64,000 nt of DNA, taken from contig CANMXJ010000020.1 in the NCBI GenBank assembly GCA_947501805.1, positions 1-64,000 of the forward strand, read 5' to 3'. A model generated the notes under the pieces. The model ran no database searches. It was not told where the DNA came from and worked only from the letters and a program-made list of their open reading frames with translations. The position numbers were made by a program, and so were the translations under genes. Origin of the DNA: an uncultured Sulfitobacter sp. (GTDB lineage Bacteria; Pseudomonadota; Alphaproteobacteria; Rhodobacterales; Rhodobacteraceae). Below are positions 51,626-61,226 of the stretch, one piece after another (position 1 is the stretch's first letter; each line of letters begins with the position of its first letter).

Positions 51626-52528
51626 ATGCAATCAAATCTTCCGCCCCTTCGTGCCTTACATGCATTCGAGAGTTTCGGAAGGCTTGGGTCAGTCAACGCT
51701 GCCGCGCGGGAATTGGGTGTCACGCCGGGTGCTGTCAGCCAACAAATAAAGTTGCTGGAAAAACAGCTGGAAATGCCACTGATCATGAAAGACGGGCGTC
51801 GGGCATCGCTTGCACCAAAGGCCAGAGCCTACCACGCTGTTCTGACCGCCGGTTTTGAAAAGCTGAAGCAGGCGCAGCATCTCTTGTCACAACAGGTGGC
51901 TGATCTGGACATACATGTGTCGGGCTTACCGACCCTTCTACTTAAATGGCTGAACCCGAGACTGCACCAATTCGAAGCCCGATATGGTGAAGCGTCTATT
52001 CGATTGGAAGCAACCCATGTGGAGCCGGACCCGGAGTTTCTTGATCATATGTTCCGGCTGACTTATGGCACTGTTTCAAGCACTTTTCCCCATGCGCGCG
52101 CCTTGTTTCGCGATGAGTGCTTTCCCGTTTGTTCGCCGGATTTCCTGAAAGAACGTCCAGACGCGCTTGACCCGCAGGGACTATCCAACTTGCCGTGGAT
52201 CGACATTGACTGGGGCCCTGCCTATGCAACAGTTCCCCGTCTGGGCGACTGGCTTGTTGCGCAAGGTTTGCAAGAACCCGCCCACAAGCCAACGTCAGTA
52301 CATTCCCTATCAAGTTCGGCGCTGGAGGCCGTTGCCAGCGGGCAGGGCATTGCGTTGGCGCAATCCTCGTTTGCTTCGGTTGACCTCGAACTGGGCAGGC
52401 TTGTCAGGATGTCCCAGGAGACAGTCCCGATGCCCGAACCCTATTTTATCTGCTGGGGTCCACAGATGATGCAAAACGAAAAACCGAGGAATTTTCTGAA
52501 CTGGGTGCTTTCCGAAGCCGCCGAATGA
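51626..52528 (+). CDS. LysR family transcriptional regulator
   Basis: LysR-type regulator of 300 residues with an N-terminal winged helix (about 5-65: LPPLRALHAFESFGRLGSVNAAA, GVTPGAVSQQIKLLEKQL). The C-terminal effector domain (about 90-295) is of the GcvA-like type. The start at 51626 is preferred over a TTG 27 bases earlier. It lies directly upstream of, and on the same strand as, the Rieske oxygenase pair, and the 112-base gap holds a TTAG-N5-CTAA element that resembles LysR/GcvA half-sites. It probably controls the Rieske operon. Confidence 0.88.
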   Translation: MQSNLPPLRALHAFESFGRLGSVNAAARELGVTPGAVSQQIKLLEKQLEMPLIMKDGRRASLAPKARAYHAVLTAGFEKLKQAQHLLSQQVADLDIHVSGLPTLLLKWLNPRLHQFEARYGEASIRLEATHVEPDPEFLDHMFRLTYGTVSSTFPHARALFRDECFPVCSPDFLKERPDALDPQGLSNLPWIDIDWGPAYATVPRLGDWLVAQGLQEPAHKPTSVHSLSSSALEAVASGQGIALAQSSFASVDLELGRLVRMSQETVPMPEPYFICWGPQMMQNEKPRNFLNWVLSEAAE

Positions 52529-52532
52529 ATAG

Positions 52533-52545
52533 TTAGAAAAACTAA
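52533..52545. promoter_or_regulatory. LysR-type inverted repeat before the Rieske operon
   Basis: TTAG and CTAA flank a five-base A-rich spacer, in the gap between the LysR gene and the oxygenase gene. TATATA at 52581-52586 could be the -10 box of the oxygenase promoter, but no good -35 box goes with it. Confidence 0.4.
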
Positions 52546-52640
52546 ACAATCATGGTTGGAAAATCCGGTTTTCTCAAGGCTATATATAGGCTAGGAACGC
52601 CAGACCTCAGCCACATTTATCGCGTCAGCAAGGAAGTCAT

Positions 52641-53681
52641 ATGTTTTTGAAGAATGCATGGTACGTCGCCGCCTGGAGCGAAGAAATTGTCAACTCTTTG
52701 CAGCAGGTTAAGGTGCTGGGCGAAAAAATCTGCATGTTCCGCAATGATGAAGGCGAAGTCATCGCCATGGAAGATGCCTGTCCGCATCGCAAGTTGCCGC
52801 TGTCAAAGGGCCGGATCAAGGACAACAACGTCGAGTGTGGCTATCACGGTTTGACATTTGATTGTGCGGGGCAGTGTGTGTGGGCACCGGGGGGTGGGCG
52901 TATCCCGTCTGCCGCGCGGGTGCGTCCCTATCCGGTGCATGAAAAATACGGGCTGGTCTGGATCTGGATGGGTAACGCCGCAATTGCCGACCCCGAAGAC
53001 ATTATCGATATTCCGAATTTCGACAGTCCCGAATGGGGGATCAATCGCGGTGCCGCGATGGAACTGAACTGCAACTACCTTTTGATGTGTGACAACCTGC
53101 TTGATCCGACACATGTGGCTTGGGTTCACGAGTCATCTTTTGCCGCCGCTGCGACAAAAGACACGCCTTTGCGTGTCACCAAGACAGAAAATGGTGTCAT
53201 TGTGCACCGTTGGATGATGGATCACGAACCGGCCCCATTCTACAAGAAAGTGGTGGAATTCGAGGGCAATTGCGATCGACTTCAGCACTATGAGGTCCGC
53301 TATCCCAGTCACGCTTTGATCCGCGCCGTGTTCACTCCTGCTGGCACAGGCGGTGTGGACGGGACACTGCATGAAAAGACCTTTGTGATGGACAGCTACA
53401 ACTTCATGACGCCGACCACCGAAACCGAAACGCGGTATTACTGGTTCCAGCTGCGCAACATCAGGCCTGACGATGAAGAGTTGTCAAAGATGATGAGCGA
53501 GGACGTGCGCAATGCCTTTGAAGAGGACCGCGCCGTGCTGGATCAGGTGCAGATCGGTATGAGCGAAAAGACGTCACCGCATATTGATCTTGGGATTGAT
53601 GCGGGCCAGTTGCGCTTCCGGCGCCAGCTCGAAGCCATGATTGCCGAAGAGGCGATGGTTGACGCCAAGATGAGCCAGTAA
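52641..53681 (+). CDS. Rieske non-heme iron oxygenase, VanA-like
   Basis: Terminal oxygenase component of a two-component Rieske system, 346 residues, in the branch of vanillate O-demethylase and related N-/O-demethylases. The [2Fe-2S] ligands are C47, H49, C66 and H69 (ACPHR and ECGYHG). The mononuclear iron site shows D155, H158 and H163 (DPTHVAWVH). The N-terminal MFLKNAWYVAAW is typical of the VanA group. The substrate is not visible from sequence. Its reductase partner follows after one base. The operon stands between a LysR gene and the hut cluster, so a methylated or aromatic nitrogen compound is one possible substrate, but this is speculative. Confidence 0.9.
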   Translation: MFLKNAWYVAAWSEEIVNSLQQVKVLGEKICMFRNDEGEVIAMEDACPHRKLPLSKGRIKDNNVECGYHGLTFDCAGQCVWAPGGGRIPSAARVRPYPVHEKYGLVWIWMGNAAIADPEDIIDIPNFDSPEWGINRGAAMELNCNYLLMCDNLLDPTHVAWVHESSFAAAATKDTPLRVTKTENGVIVHRWMMDHEPAPFYKKVVEFEGNCDRLQHYEVRYPSHALIRAVFTPAGTGGVDGTLHEKTFVMDSYNFMTPTTETETRYYWFQLRNIRPDDEELSKMMSEDVRNAFEEDRAVLDQVQIGMSEKTSPHIDLGIDAGQLRFRRQLEAMIAEEAMVDAKMSQ

Positions 53682-53682
53682 A

Positions 53683-54843
53683 ATGGCGGGCGGGTTTCGC
53701 AAGTTTCGCGTCGCGGACAAGATTGCCGAGAGCGATATCATAACGTCGTTCTATTTCGAGCCGACGGATGGTGCGCCGGTTTGGGATGTACTGCCCGGGC
53801 AGTACATCACGTTACGTATCCCGAATGCGAACGAACCCGTGCTGAGAACCTACTCTGTGTCTTGTGATCCGTCAGAAACGGGGCACCACCGCATAACGGT
53901 GAAACGCGAAGCCGGAATGAACGGGGCATCGGATGGTATTGGTTCGTGCTGGCTACACGATGAGGTCGAGGTTGGAAGCATTGTGGAAATCGCCCCGCCG
54001 CGTGGTACGTTTGTTCTAGACGAGACAAGCCCACGGCCCGTCCTGCTTTTGTCTGGTGGTGTTGGCTTGACGCCGATGGTATCCATGCTGCACCGGTTGC
54101 GAGAAAGCGAGCGTGATGTTCACTTTCTGCACGCCTGCGAAAATGGTCAGGTTCATGCGCTGCGAGACGAAGTTATGTCCTGTGCAAACGCGCGTATTCA
54201 GCCCCGCTTTATCTATCGCTCGCCAAGTGACAAGGACCGCAGTGGCAACCTGTTTGACGCGGAAGGTGTGATCGACAAAGCCTTCATGCAACGACATGTG
54301 CCAATCGGTGATTATGACGCTTACATTTGCGGACCAACGTCGTTTATGGTGGCCATGTATCAACTTTTGCAAGTGTTAGGTGTTTCGAAAAATCGCATTT
54401 CTTACGAGTTCTTTGGCAAGGCGGAATCGCTGGAAGCCTTGGCAGCAAAACAGGCCCGCCCGAAAAGTGACACGGCCGCATCACGTGCCGCGCCAAGTAT
54501 TCAATCGCTCGCCTTTTTGACCAATCCTGATGCGTGGGCAGCGGATGATGTGCTTGCAAAGACACCGCCAGCAGCAGCACCTTTGAGCGATGGGGATGTG
54601 ACGTTTCGTACCTCTAATGTGACGGCATCTTGGGATCATGCGGCGGCGTCACTTCTTGAACTTGCCGAAAATGCAGGCCTTAATCCGGAGTTCAGCTGTC
54701 GGGCAGGGATTTGCAACTCTTGCAAGTGCGGGTTGGTATCAGGTGAAGTCGAGTATTTCGAAACCCCGTTGATGCAACCCGAAGATGGTCAGGTTCTGAT
54801 TTGTTGTTCGCGCCCCAAAGGTCCGGTTGTTCTGGATCTCTAA
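53683..54843 (+). CDS. Rieske oxygenase reductase with C-terminal [2Fe-2S] ferredoxin domain
   Basis: Electron-transfer partner, 386 residues. The FAD domain (about 1-105) has RTYSVS at 55-60. The NAD domain is at about 108-235 (LLLSGGVGLTPMVSML; ICGPTSFM). A low-complexity alanine-rich linker (about 248-305) leads to a plant-type ferredoxin domain whose ligands are C339, C344, C347 and about C375. VanB-type reductases are about 317 residues; the extra length here is the linker. Domain order and size are closer to GbcB-like reductases that serve N-demethylating oxygenases. The start ATG is one base past the oxygenase stop. Confidence 0.9.
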   Translation: MAGGFRKFRVADKIAESDIITSFYFEPTDGAPVWDVLPGQYITLRIPNANEPVLRTYSVSCDPSETGHHRITVKREAGMNGASDGIGSCWLHDEVEVGSIVEIAPPRGTFVLDETSPRPVLLLSGGVGLTPMVSMLHRLRESERDVHFLHACENGQVHALRDEVMSCANARIQPRFIYRSPSDKDRSGNLFDAEGVIDKAFMQRHVPIGDYDAYICGPTSFMVAMYQLLQVLGVSKNRISYEFFGKAESLEALAAKQARPKSDTAASRAAPSIQSLAFLTNPDAWAADDVLAKTPPAAAPLSDGDVTFRTSNVTASWDHAAASLLELAENAGLNPEFSCRAGICNSCKCGLVSGEVEYFETPLMQPEDGQVLICCSRPKGPVVLDL

Positions 54844-55184
54844 CACTTGGATCACTGCTCGCATCTTAAATGATGTTTCGATGCAGGGCGCATTCGGCAG
54901 TGCAAATCCCAAGGCGACAATCCATAATGTCAGACTCCGGACCCGCAAACCTATAAGAACAATTGACACATGTGGTTCGTGATCCAACTTTTGTCTACGT
55001 AAAGTTGCTTATGTCTAGATTTATACTAAGATAGCTCCATCAAGCATATCTTGCTGGAAGCAGTCCTGCTGCCTGATTGGTGTGTCTAGCTGAAACAGCA
55101 AACAGACAAGACGGATGCTTGGATCAGGACAAAACCGACAACAACGCTTGGTAAGTAGTCATAACGTCAGCGAGGCGGTTCGCC
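54844..55184. promoter_or_regulatory. Rieske operon-hutC intergenic region
   Basis: A 341-base gap without a convincing gene. It holds two related elements: TTATGTCTA at 55009-55017 (the same half-site as in the hutI-hutF operator) and TGTCTAG near 55083. They are weaker than the hutI-hutF site. No terminator with a T run was seen after the reductase gene. Confidence 0.45.
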
Positions 55185-55874
55185 GTGAAAGCCACATACA
55201 AGGATGTTAAATCCGACATCCTGTCAAAGATTACAAAAGGCGAATGGAGCCCCGGTAGCCTTGTTCCAAACGAAGTGGAACTGGCGGCGACATACGGCTG
55301 CGCGCGTGCCACGGTTAACCGCGCCATGCGCGAACTGGCGGACGACGGTCTGGTCGAAAGGCGCCGCAAGGCAGGGACACGGGTGCGAACGGCACCACTG
55401 CGCACGGCGCGGTTTGATATCCCGCTGGTGCGTGCAGAAATTGAGGGAAAAGGGGCGAAGTACCGCTATTCTCTTGTGAGCAATTCTGTAGAAACTGCCC
55501 CAGACTGGTTGCGCGCAAGGCTCAATTTGCCCGATCAGAGCGAGGCACTTCATCTGGTTTGCATGCACTACGCGGACGGTGATCCCTATCAACATGAAGA
55601 CAGGTGGATAAACCTGACCAAGCTTCCGCAGGCACGTTCGGTGGATTTTTCTGAATCCGGACCAAACGAATGGCTAGTTTCTGAAATTCCGTTTTCGGAT
55701 GTCGAAATCAGCTTTTCGGCCGGTTTGGCAGATCAAATCCTGACCGACTATTTGACCTGCGCCAAAGGTGATCCGGTCTTTACCATAGAGCGGTCAACAT
55801 GGTGGGAAGGGCAAGCGGTAACCTATGTGCGCCTGACTTACAAACCCGGTCATCGTCTGACGACACGGTATTGA
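55185..55874 (+). CDS. hutC: Histidine utilisation repressor (HutC)
   Basis: GntR/HutC family repressor, 229 residues. The winged helix (about 3-68: ILSKITKGEWSPGSLVPNEVEL, CARATVNRAMRELADDGLVERR) is followed by a UTRA effector domain (about 88-225), which binds urocanate in known HutC proteins. The start is GTG at 55185 with a GAGGCGG ribosome site. It stands convergent to the hutUGHI operon, 46 bases from hutU. A HutC-like palindrome is found upstream of hutI and hutF. Confidence 0.93.
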   Translation: MKATYKDVKSDILSKITKGEWSPGSLVPNEVELAATYGCARATVNRAMRELADDGLVERRRKAGTRVRTAPLRTARFDIPLVRAEIEGKGAKYRYSLVSNSVETAPDWLRARLNLPDQSEALHLVCMHYADGDPYQHEDRWINLTKLPQARSVDFSESGPNEWLVSEIPFSDVEISFSAGLADQILTDYLTCAKGDPVFTIERSTWWEGQAVTYVRLTYKPGHRLTTRY

Positions 55875-55881
55875 ATTTGCG

Positions 55882-55914
55882 CAGCGCCGCCCTCAAGACC
55901 CGAGAGCGGCGCTG
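55882..55914. terminator. Convergent hairpin between hutC and hutU
   Basis: CAGCGCCGC and GCGGCGCTG form a nine-base stem with a 15-base loop in the 46-base gap between convergent hutC and hutU. There is no strong T run on either side, so it could serve both directions weakly. Confidence 0.55.
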
Positions 55915-55920
55915 TGTATG

Positions 55921-57588
55921 TCAAAGAATGCTTGGCAGGTTCAACCCGTTTTCACGGGCACACTCCAGCGCTTCGTCATAGCCTGCATCCGCATGGCGCA
56001 TTACGCCTGTGGCCGGATCGTTCCACAGAACCCGCTCGATGCGCCGGTCAGCGTCTTCGGTCCCGTCACAACAGATCACCATGCCGGAGTGCTGGGAAAA
56101 GCCCATGCCAACGCCGCCGCCGTGATGCAGGGAAACCCACGTTGCACCGGAGGCTGTGTTCAGCAAAGCATTCAGCAGGGGCCAGTCGGATACCGCGTCG
56201 GAGCCGTCCTTCATGCTTTCTGTTTCACGGTTCGGGGATGCAACCGAACCGGAGTCCAGATGGTCACGTCCAATCACGATCGGAGCACTCAATTCGCCGG
56301 TGCGTACCATTTCATTGAACGCAAGACCCAGCTTGTGACGCACGCCAAGGCCAACCCAGCAAATCCGCGCAGGCAACCCCTGAAAACTGATCCTTTCACG
56401 CGCCATATCGAGCCAATTGTGCAGGTGGCTGTCTTCGGAGAGAATTTCCTTAACTTTGGCATCTGTCTTGTAGATATCTTCCGGATCACCGGACAGGGCC
56501 GCCCAGCGGAACGGGCCAACGCCACGGCAAAACAGCGGGCGGATATAGGCAGGGACAAAGCCCGGGAAATCGAACGCGTTTTCCAGACCTTCTTCCAGCG
56601 CAACCTGACGGATGTTGTTGCCGTAATCCAGCGTTGGCACACCCGCATTCCAAAAATCAACCATTGCGGCCACATGCGTTTTCATCGACGCGCGTGCTGC
56701 TTTTTCAACTGCCTTGGGATCGCTCTCGCGCTTGTCGCGCCACTGCGCCATTGTCCAACCCTGCGGCAGATACCCGTTGATCGGGTCATGTGCGGACGTC
56801 TGGTCGGTGACGATATCGGGGCGCACACCACGCTTGACCAACTCGGGGAACACATCCGCCGCATTGCCCAACAGGCCAACAGATTTTGCTTCGCCCGCCG
56901 CTGTCCAGCGCTCGATCATCTCAAGTGCTTCATCCAGCGTTTCGGCCTTTTCGTCGACGTATTTTGTACGTAGCCGGAAATCAATGCTTTCGGGATTACA
57001 CTCAACGGCAAGGCAGCAGGCACCGGCCATAACAGCCGCCAAAGGCTGCGCGCCGCCCATACCGCCAAGGCCACCCGTCAAAATCCATTTGCCTTTCAGG
57101 GAACCGTCATAGTGCTGGCGGCCTGCCTCGACAAAGGTCTCGTAGGTGCCTTGAACAATGCCTTGGCTTCCGATGTAAATCCAGGAACCCGCAGTCATCT
57201 GGCCATACATCGCCAAACCCTTTTTATCGAGTTCGTTAAAGTGGTCCCATGTGGCCCAATGCGGCACGAGGTTGGAGTTGGCGATCAACACGCGCGGGGC
57301 GTCTTTGTGGGTCTGGAATACGCCAACAGGTTTGCCTGATTGCACCAGCAAAGTCTGGTCTTCCTCCAACTCGCGCAGGGAGGAGACAATCATGTCATAG
57401 TCCTTCCACGTGCGCGCGGCGCGGCCGATACCGCCATACACGACTAACTCATGAGGGTTCTCCGCCACATCTGGATGCAGGTTGTTCATCAACATGCGCA
57501 GGGGCGCTTCGGTCAGCCAGCTTTTTGCGGTGAGTTCGGTGCCGGTTGCAGGAAAAACGTCACGGGTATTCTTGCGAGGATCGCTCAT
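55921..57588 (-). CDS. hutU: Urocanate hydratase
   Basis: Urocanase of 555 residues, the normal length, converting urocanate to imidazolonepropionate with tightly bound NAD. The family NAD-binding part includes [18 protein letters not shown], and the active-site region with conserved cysteine follows in RICWVGLG. The start is at 57588, overlapping hutG by four bases (ATGA). It is the last gene of the minus-strand hutIHGU operon. The pathway here is histidine to urocanate, imidazolonepropionate, formiminoglutamate, formylglutamate and glutamate. Confidence 0.97.
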   Translation of the reverse strand: MSDPRKNTRDVFPATGTELTAKSWLTEAPLRMLMNNLHPDVAENPHELVVYGGIGRAARTWKDYDMIVSSLRELEEDQTLLVQSGKPVGVFQTHKDAPRVLIANSNLVPHWATWDHFNELDKKGLAMYGQMTAGSWIYIGSQGIVQGTYETFVEAGRQHYDGSLKGKWILTGGLGGMGGAQPLAAVMAGACCLAVECNPESIDFRLRTKYVDEKAETLDEALEMIERWTAAGEAKSVGLLGNAADVFPELVKRGVRPDIVTDQTSAHDPINGYLPQGWTMAQWRDKRESDPKAVEKAARASMKTHVAAMVDFWNAGVPTLDYGNNIRQVALEEGLENAFDFPGFVPAYIRPLFCRGVGPFRWAALSGDPEDIYKTDAKVKEILSEDSHLHNWLDMARERISFQGLPARICWVGLGVRHKLGLAFNEMVRTGELSAPIVIGRDHLDSGSVASPNRETESMKDGSDAVSDWPLLNALLNTASGATWVSLHHGGGVGMGFSQHSGMVICCDGTEDADRRIERVLWNDPATGVMRHADAGYDEALECARENGLNLPSIL

Positions 57589-58397
57589 GATGTGCCTTTC
57601 AGGGAGGAAGTCAAAGTTGGGGCCAATGCGGCCAGTTTTTTCAGGATCGTGGTAAGGTGTACGCGCAGAGTTGCGGCTTTTTGTTCATCATAGGACCATG
57701 GGGCAGCTTCTGTGCTGAGGTAGGTACTTTGTGCCAGTTCCATCTGGATGGCATGCAATCCGTCGGCAGGTCGGCCATAATGGCGCGTTGTCCAACCCCC
57801 TTTGAACCGGCCGTTGGTGATCGACGTGTACCCTTCTGCAGCGGCGCAAATGTCTTGTGTCACAGCTTCGATTTCGGGCGCGCAGGTGGTACCCAGATTT
57901 GTGCCGATGTTGAAATCGGGCAGCGTGCCTTCAAACAGGAACGGGATTTTGCTGCGGATGGAATGGCAATCATACAGTATCGCAATGCCATGCAGATCAC
58001 GCACCCGTTCCAGCTCTGCTTGCAATGCCGCGTGGTAAGGCGCGTGAAATGCCGCCCGGCGCTGCTCTATTTGTGCCGCAGTGGGCGGCGATGACCAAAT
58101 ATCGTTTCCGTCAAAATCCGTAAGCGGCACCAAACCGGTGGTGTTCTGACCGGGGTAAAGCGATACGCCAGACGGGTCTCGGTTGGCGTCAACAACATAA
58201 CGGTGGAACGTGGCACGCACCGTCGTGGCACCGGGGCAAATGCCCTCATAGAGCTGATGAATATGCCAGTCCGTATCATCCAGACCGCGACCACGGTCAT
58301 TCAGGTCGGCAAGGATGTCCTCCGGAACATGGGTTCCGGTATGCGGAAGGCCAAGCACGATCGGACTGTTGCCCTGAACAATTTCGACAGGTTTCAT
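57585..58397 (-). CDS. hutG: N-formylglutamate amidohydrolase
   Basis: Enzyme of 270 residues in the N-formylglutamate deformylase family, releasing formate and glutamate. The metal-binding and catalytic parts are [33 protein letters not shown] and the late [11 protein letters not shown]. It takes the product of HutF, and the presence of both defines the five-step branch of histidine breakdown. Four-base overlaps couple it to hutH and hutU. Confidence 0.95.
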   Translation of the reverse strand: MKPVEIVQGNSPIVLGLPHTGTHVPEDILADLNDRGRGLDDTDWHIHQLYEGICPGATTVRATFHRYVVDANRDPSGVSLYPGQNTTGLVPLTDFDGNDIWSSPPTAAQIEQRRAAFHAPYHAALQAELERVRDLHGIAILYDCHSIRSKIPFLFEGTLPDFNIGTNLGTTCAPEIEAVTQDICAAAEGYTSITNGRFKGGWTTRHYGRPADGLHAIQMELAQSTYLSTEAAPWSYDEQKAATLRVHLTTILKKLAALAPTLTSSLKGTS

Positions 58398-59932
58398 GCG
58401 CCCAGCTCCGGCATGTCGACGCCCGCGGCGGTTACAATTGCGCCGCTGGCTACCATGACAGCCGCACGCTCCAGATCCGGCGCAAGATAGCGGTCTTCAC
58501 CCAACGTTTCGACTTCTTCGCGCACCCGCGTCACGACTCGCTGCAAGGTATCGCTGGTCTTGAGAGGGTCGCGGAAATCAATGCCCTGCGCACCGCAAAG
58601 CAGTTCGACACCAAGAATACAGTTCAGGTTTTCAAGCATCTGACCCAAACGGCGTGCGCCATGTGCGGCCATACTGACGTGATCTTCCTGATTTGCAGAG
58701 GTTGGCGTACTGTCTGTCACACAGGGGTTCGCCAGATGCTTGTTCTCGCTCATCAATGCGGCAGTTGTGACTTCGGCAATCATATATCCACTGTTCAGAC
58801 CCGGATTGGGGGTCAGGAAGGGTGGCAGATTAAAGCTAAGCACAGGATCAACAATCAACGCCACACGGCGTTGCGCAATCGCTCCTATTTCCGCAATCGC
58901 CAGCGCAATCATATCAGCGGCAAAGCCGACAGGTTCGGCGTGGAAGTTGCCACCCGAAACAATCAGATCAGCGCCCACCAACACCAGCGGATTATCGGTT
59001 GCGGCGTTTGCCTCAATCTCAAGCGTGCGTGCCGCCATGCGCAGCACGTCCATTGCAGCACCTGTGACCTGCGGCTGACAACGAATGCAATAGGGGTCTT
59101 GGACACGCGCATCATCAACGACATGACTTTCGCGGATTTCGGACCCTGCAAGCAACGCGCGCATGGTTTCGCCCGCTTCGATCTGGCCGCGATGGCCGCG
59201 CAAGGCGTGGATTTCGGGTTGCAAGGGTGCTGTAGACCCCATGATAGCATCGGTTGAAAGCGCAGAGGTGACAAGCGCGGAATGCGCACCGCGCCATGCG
59301 CCAAACAGACCGGCAAGCGCAAAAGCGGTGGAAAACTGCGTGCCGTTGATCAATGCCAAACCTTCTTTGGGGCCAAGCTCAACAGGTGTCAGGCCCGCGG
59401 CGGCAAGTGCCTTGTCGCCCACCATAACCGTGCCCTCGAATTCCGCTTCACCATGACCCATCATGGCGGCCGCCATATGGGCCAGCGGTGCAAGATCACC
59501 CGACGCGCCGACAGAACCTTTCGCGGGAATAACCGGTGTCACACCTTTGTCGAGCATTGCCTCGATCAGATCGACAATCTCAAGTCGCACACCGGAGGCA
59601 CCGCGCCCGAGGCTGAGCAGCTTGAGTGCCATCAGCAGGCGCGCGTGCGCGCGCGGGATCGCGGGGCCAACGCCGCAACAATGCGACAGGATCAAATTGC
59701 GTTGCAGCGCGGCGGTGTCTTTTGCTTCGATCTTGACGGACGCCAGTTTGCCAAAACCGGTGTTCACACCGTAAACGGCGTCGCTGCCTGCAACTGCTTT
59801 TGCGATACGTGAATGCGCAAGTTCAATCGCAGGGCGGCAGGCGGGATCAAGACGCACAGATGCTTCTTCCAGAAAAACTTTTTCAAGATCGGCAAGTGTA
59901 ACGGCACCGGGGGTCAGGGTTAATGTAGTCAC
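58394..59932 (-). CDS. hutH: Histidine ammonia-lyase
   Basis: Histidase of 512 residues. The self-made MIO cofactor is formed from A143-S144-G145 in [14 protein letters not shown]. Other conserved parts are [11 protein letters not shown] (near 54), the ENKHLA and [11 protein letters not shown] segments near residue 400-425. It deaminates histidine to urocanate, the first step and source of the HutC inducer. It overlaps hutI by four bases upstream and hutG by four bases downstream. Confidence 0.97.
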   Translation of the reverse strand: MTTLTLTPGAVTLADLEKVFLEEASVRLDPACRPAIELAHSRIAKAVAGSDAVYGVNTGFGKLASVKIEAKDTAALQRNLILSHCCGVGPAIPRAHARLLMALKLLSLGRGASGVRLEIVDLIEAMLDKGVTPVIPAKGSVGASGDLAPLAHMAAAMMGHGEAEFEGTVMVGDKALAAAGLTPVELGPKEGLALINGTQFSTAFALAGLFGAWRGAHSALVTSALSTDAIMGSTAPLQPEIHALRGHRGQIEAGETMRALLAGSEIRESHVVDDARVQDPYCIRCQPQVTGAAMDVLRMAARTLEIEANAATDNPLVLVGADLIVSGGNFHAEPVGFAADMIALAIAEIGAIAQRRVALIVDPVLSFNLPPFLTPNPGLNSGYMIAEVTTAALMSENKHLANPCVTDSTPTSANQEDHVSMAAHGARRLGQMLENLNCILGVELLCGAQGIDFRDPLKTSDTLQRVVTRVREEVETLGEDRYLAPDLERAAVMVASGAIVTAAGVDMPELGA

Positions 59933-61140
59933 GATACAGCTCCGAAAATGCGGGAATGAAGTGGGTTAAATCCGATGCGATAGGCCAGTTCGGCAGGGTG
60001 CTTGACGTCCCAGACAGCCAGTTCTGCGCGCAGACCCGCCTTGATCGTTCCCGTGTCCGTCAGGCCAAGGGCGCGGGCCGCGTTCTGGGTTGCGCCACGC
60101 AGCGCCTCTTCGGGTGTCATCCGAAACAGGGTGCAGCCCATATTCAGAGCCAGCAAAAGGGAATTGAGGGGGGATGATCCGGGGTTCACGTCTGTCGCCA
60201 GCGCCATCGGAACGCCGTGCTTGCGCAGCAGCGTAATTGGCGGCGCTTGGGTTTCGCGCAGTGTATAGAAGGCACCCGGCAGAATGACGGCAACCGTTCC
60301 GGCCTCTGCCAGTGCTTTGACGCCATCTTCGTCAAGATACTCGATATGATCGGCAGAAAGTGCGCTGTAGCTGGCCGCAAGTTTGGCCCCACCCAGATTG
60401 CTGAGCTGTTCCGCATGCAGTTTCACTGGCAGACCCAGTTCACGGGCGACATCAAAAACCCGCGCGATCTGGGCAGGCTGGAATGCGATGTTTTCGCAAA
60501 AACCGTCAACCACATCGACCAGCCCTTCGGCATATGCGGCGCGCAAGGCAGGGATACAGACGTTGTCAATATAAGCATCATCACGCCCTGCGTATTCTGC
60601 AGGTGTCGCATGTGCCCCAAGGAACGTGGTTTTGACCCTGATGGGGCGGTTCGCCATGACTGCACGGGCAACCTGCAACATGCGCAACTCTGTCTCTACA
60701 TCGAGACCGTATCCTGATTTGATCTCGATGGTTGTGACACCTTCGCCAATCAACACATCAACACGGCGCAAGGCATCCTCAAGCAGTTCGTCTTCAGTTG
60801 CGGCACGTGTGGCCGTCACAGTGGAAACGATCCCACCACCGGCGCGTGCGACTTCCTCGTAACTGGCACCGTTCAGGCGCATTTCGAATTCGACCGCACG
60901 ATCACCGCCGTGAACAATATGTGTATGGCAATCAATCAAGCCCGGCGTGACCAGTCGACCTTCAAGACCGGTTTTGGAATAACCCGCATATGCAAGAGGC
61001 ACGTCGGCCAAAGGGCCGACCCATTCGATCAGCCCGTCTTTCACAGCGATTGCAGCGTTATCGATCATTCCATAGGCGGCTTGCGATTCGCTCATGGTCG
61101 CTGCGTTCAAATCAACGAAGAGACTGCTGTTTCCGGTCAT
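59929..61140 (-). CDS. hutI: Imidazolonepropionase
   Basis: Amidohydrolase of 403 residues, opening the imidazolone ring to formiminoglutamate. H72 and H74 ([14 protein letters not shown]) are metal ligands. [11 protein letters not shown] and [10 protein letters not shown] give the later ligands and the substrate pocket. It is the first gene of the minus-strand hut operon, divergent from hutF, with the HutC-like site in the 86-base gap. Confidence 0.97.
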   Translation of the reverse strand: MTGNSSLFVDLNAATMSESQAAYGMIDNAAIAVKDGLIEWVGPLADVPLAYAGYSKTGLEGRLVTPGLIDCHTHIVHGGDRAVEFEMRLNGASYEEVARAGGGIVSTVTATRAATEDELLEDALRRVDVLIGEGVTTIEIKSGYGLDVETELRMLQVARAVMANRPIRVKTTFLGAHATPAEYAGRDDAYIDNVCIPALRAAYAEGLVDVVDGFCENIAFQPAQIARVFDVARELGLPVKLHAEQLSNLGGAKLAASYSALSADHIEYLDEDGVKALAEAGTVAVILPGAFYTLRETQAPPITLLRKHGVPMALATDVNPGSSPLNSLLLALNMGCTLFRMTPEEALRGATQNAARALGLTDTGTIKAGLRAELAVWDVKHPAELAYRIGFNPLHSRIFGAVS

Positions 61141-61192
61141 ACCTACCCCACAATTGCAAAAGTTTCGCTTTTCTAGTACGCATCAACGTGTA

Positions 61193-61208
61193 TTATGTCT
61201 ATACATAA
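61193..61208. promoter_or_regulatory. HutC-like operator between hutI and hutF
   Basis: TTATGT and ACATAA flank a four-base CTAT centre. It lies between the divergent hutI and hutF start codons, overlapping a likely -10 box (TATTAT). A single TTATGTCTA half-site is also found upstream of hutC, at 55009. Confidence 0.65.
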
Positions 61209-61226
61209 GAAACGATAGGACGCCAA

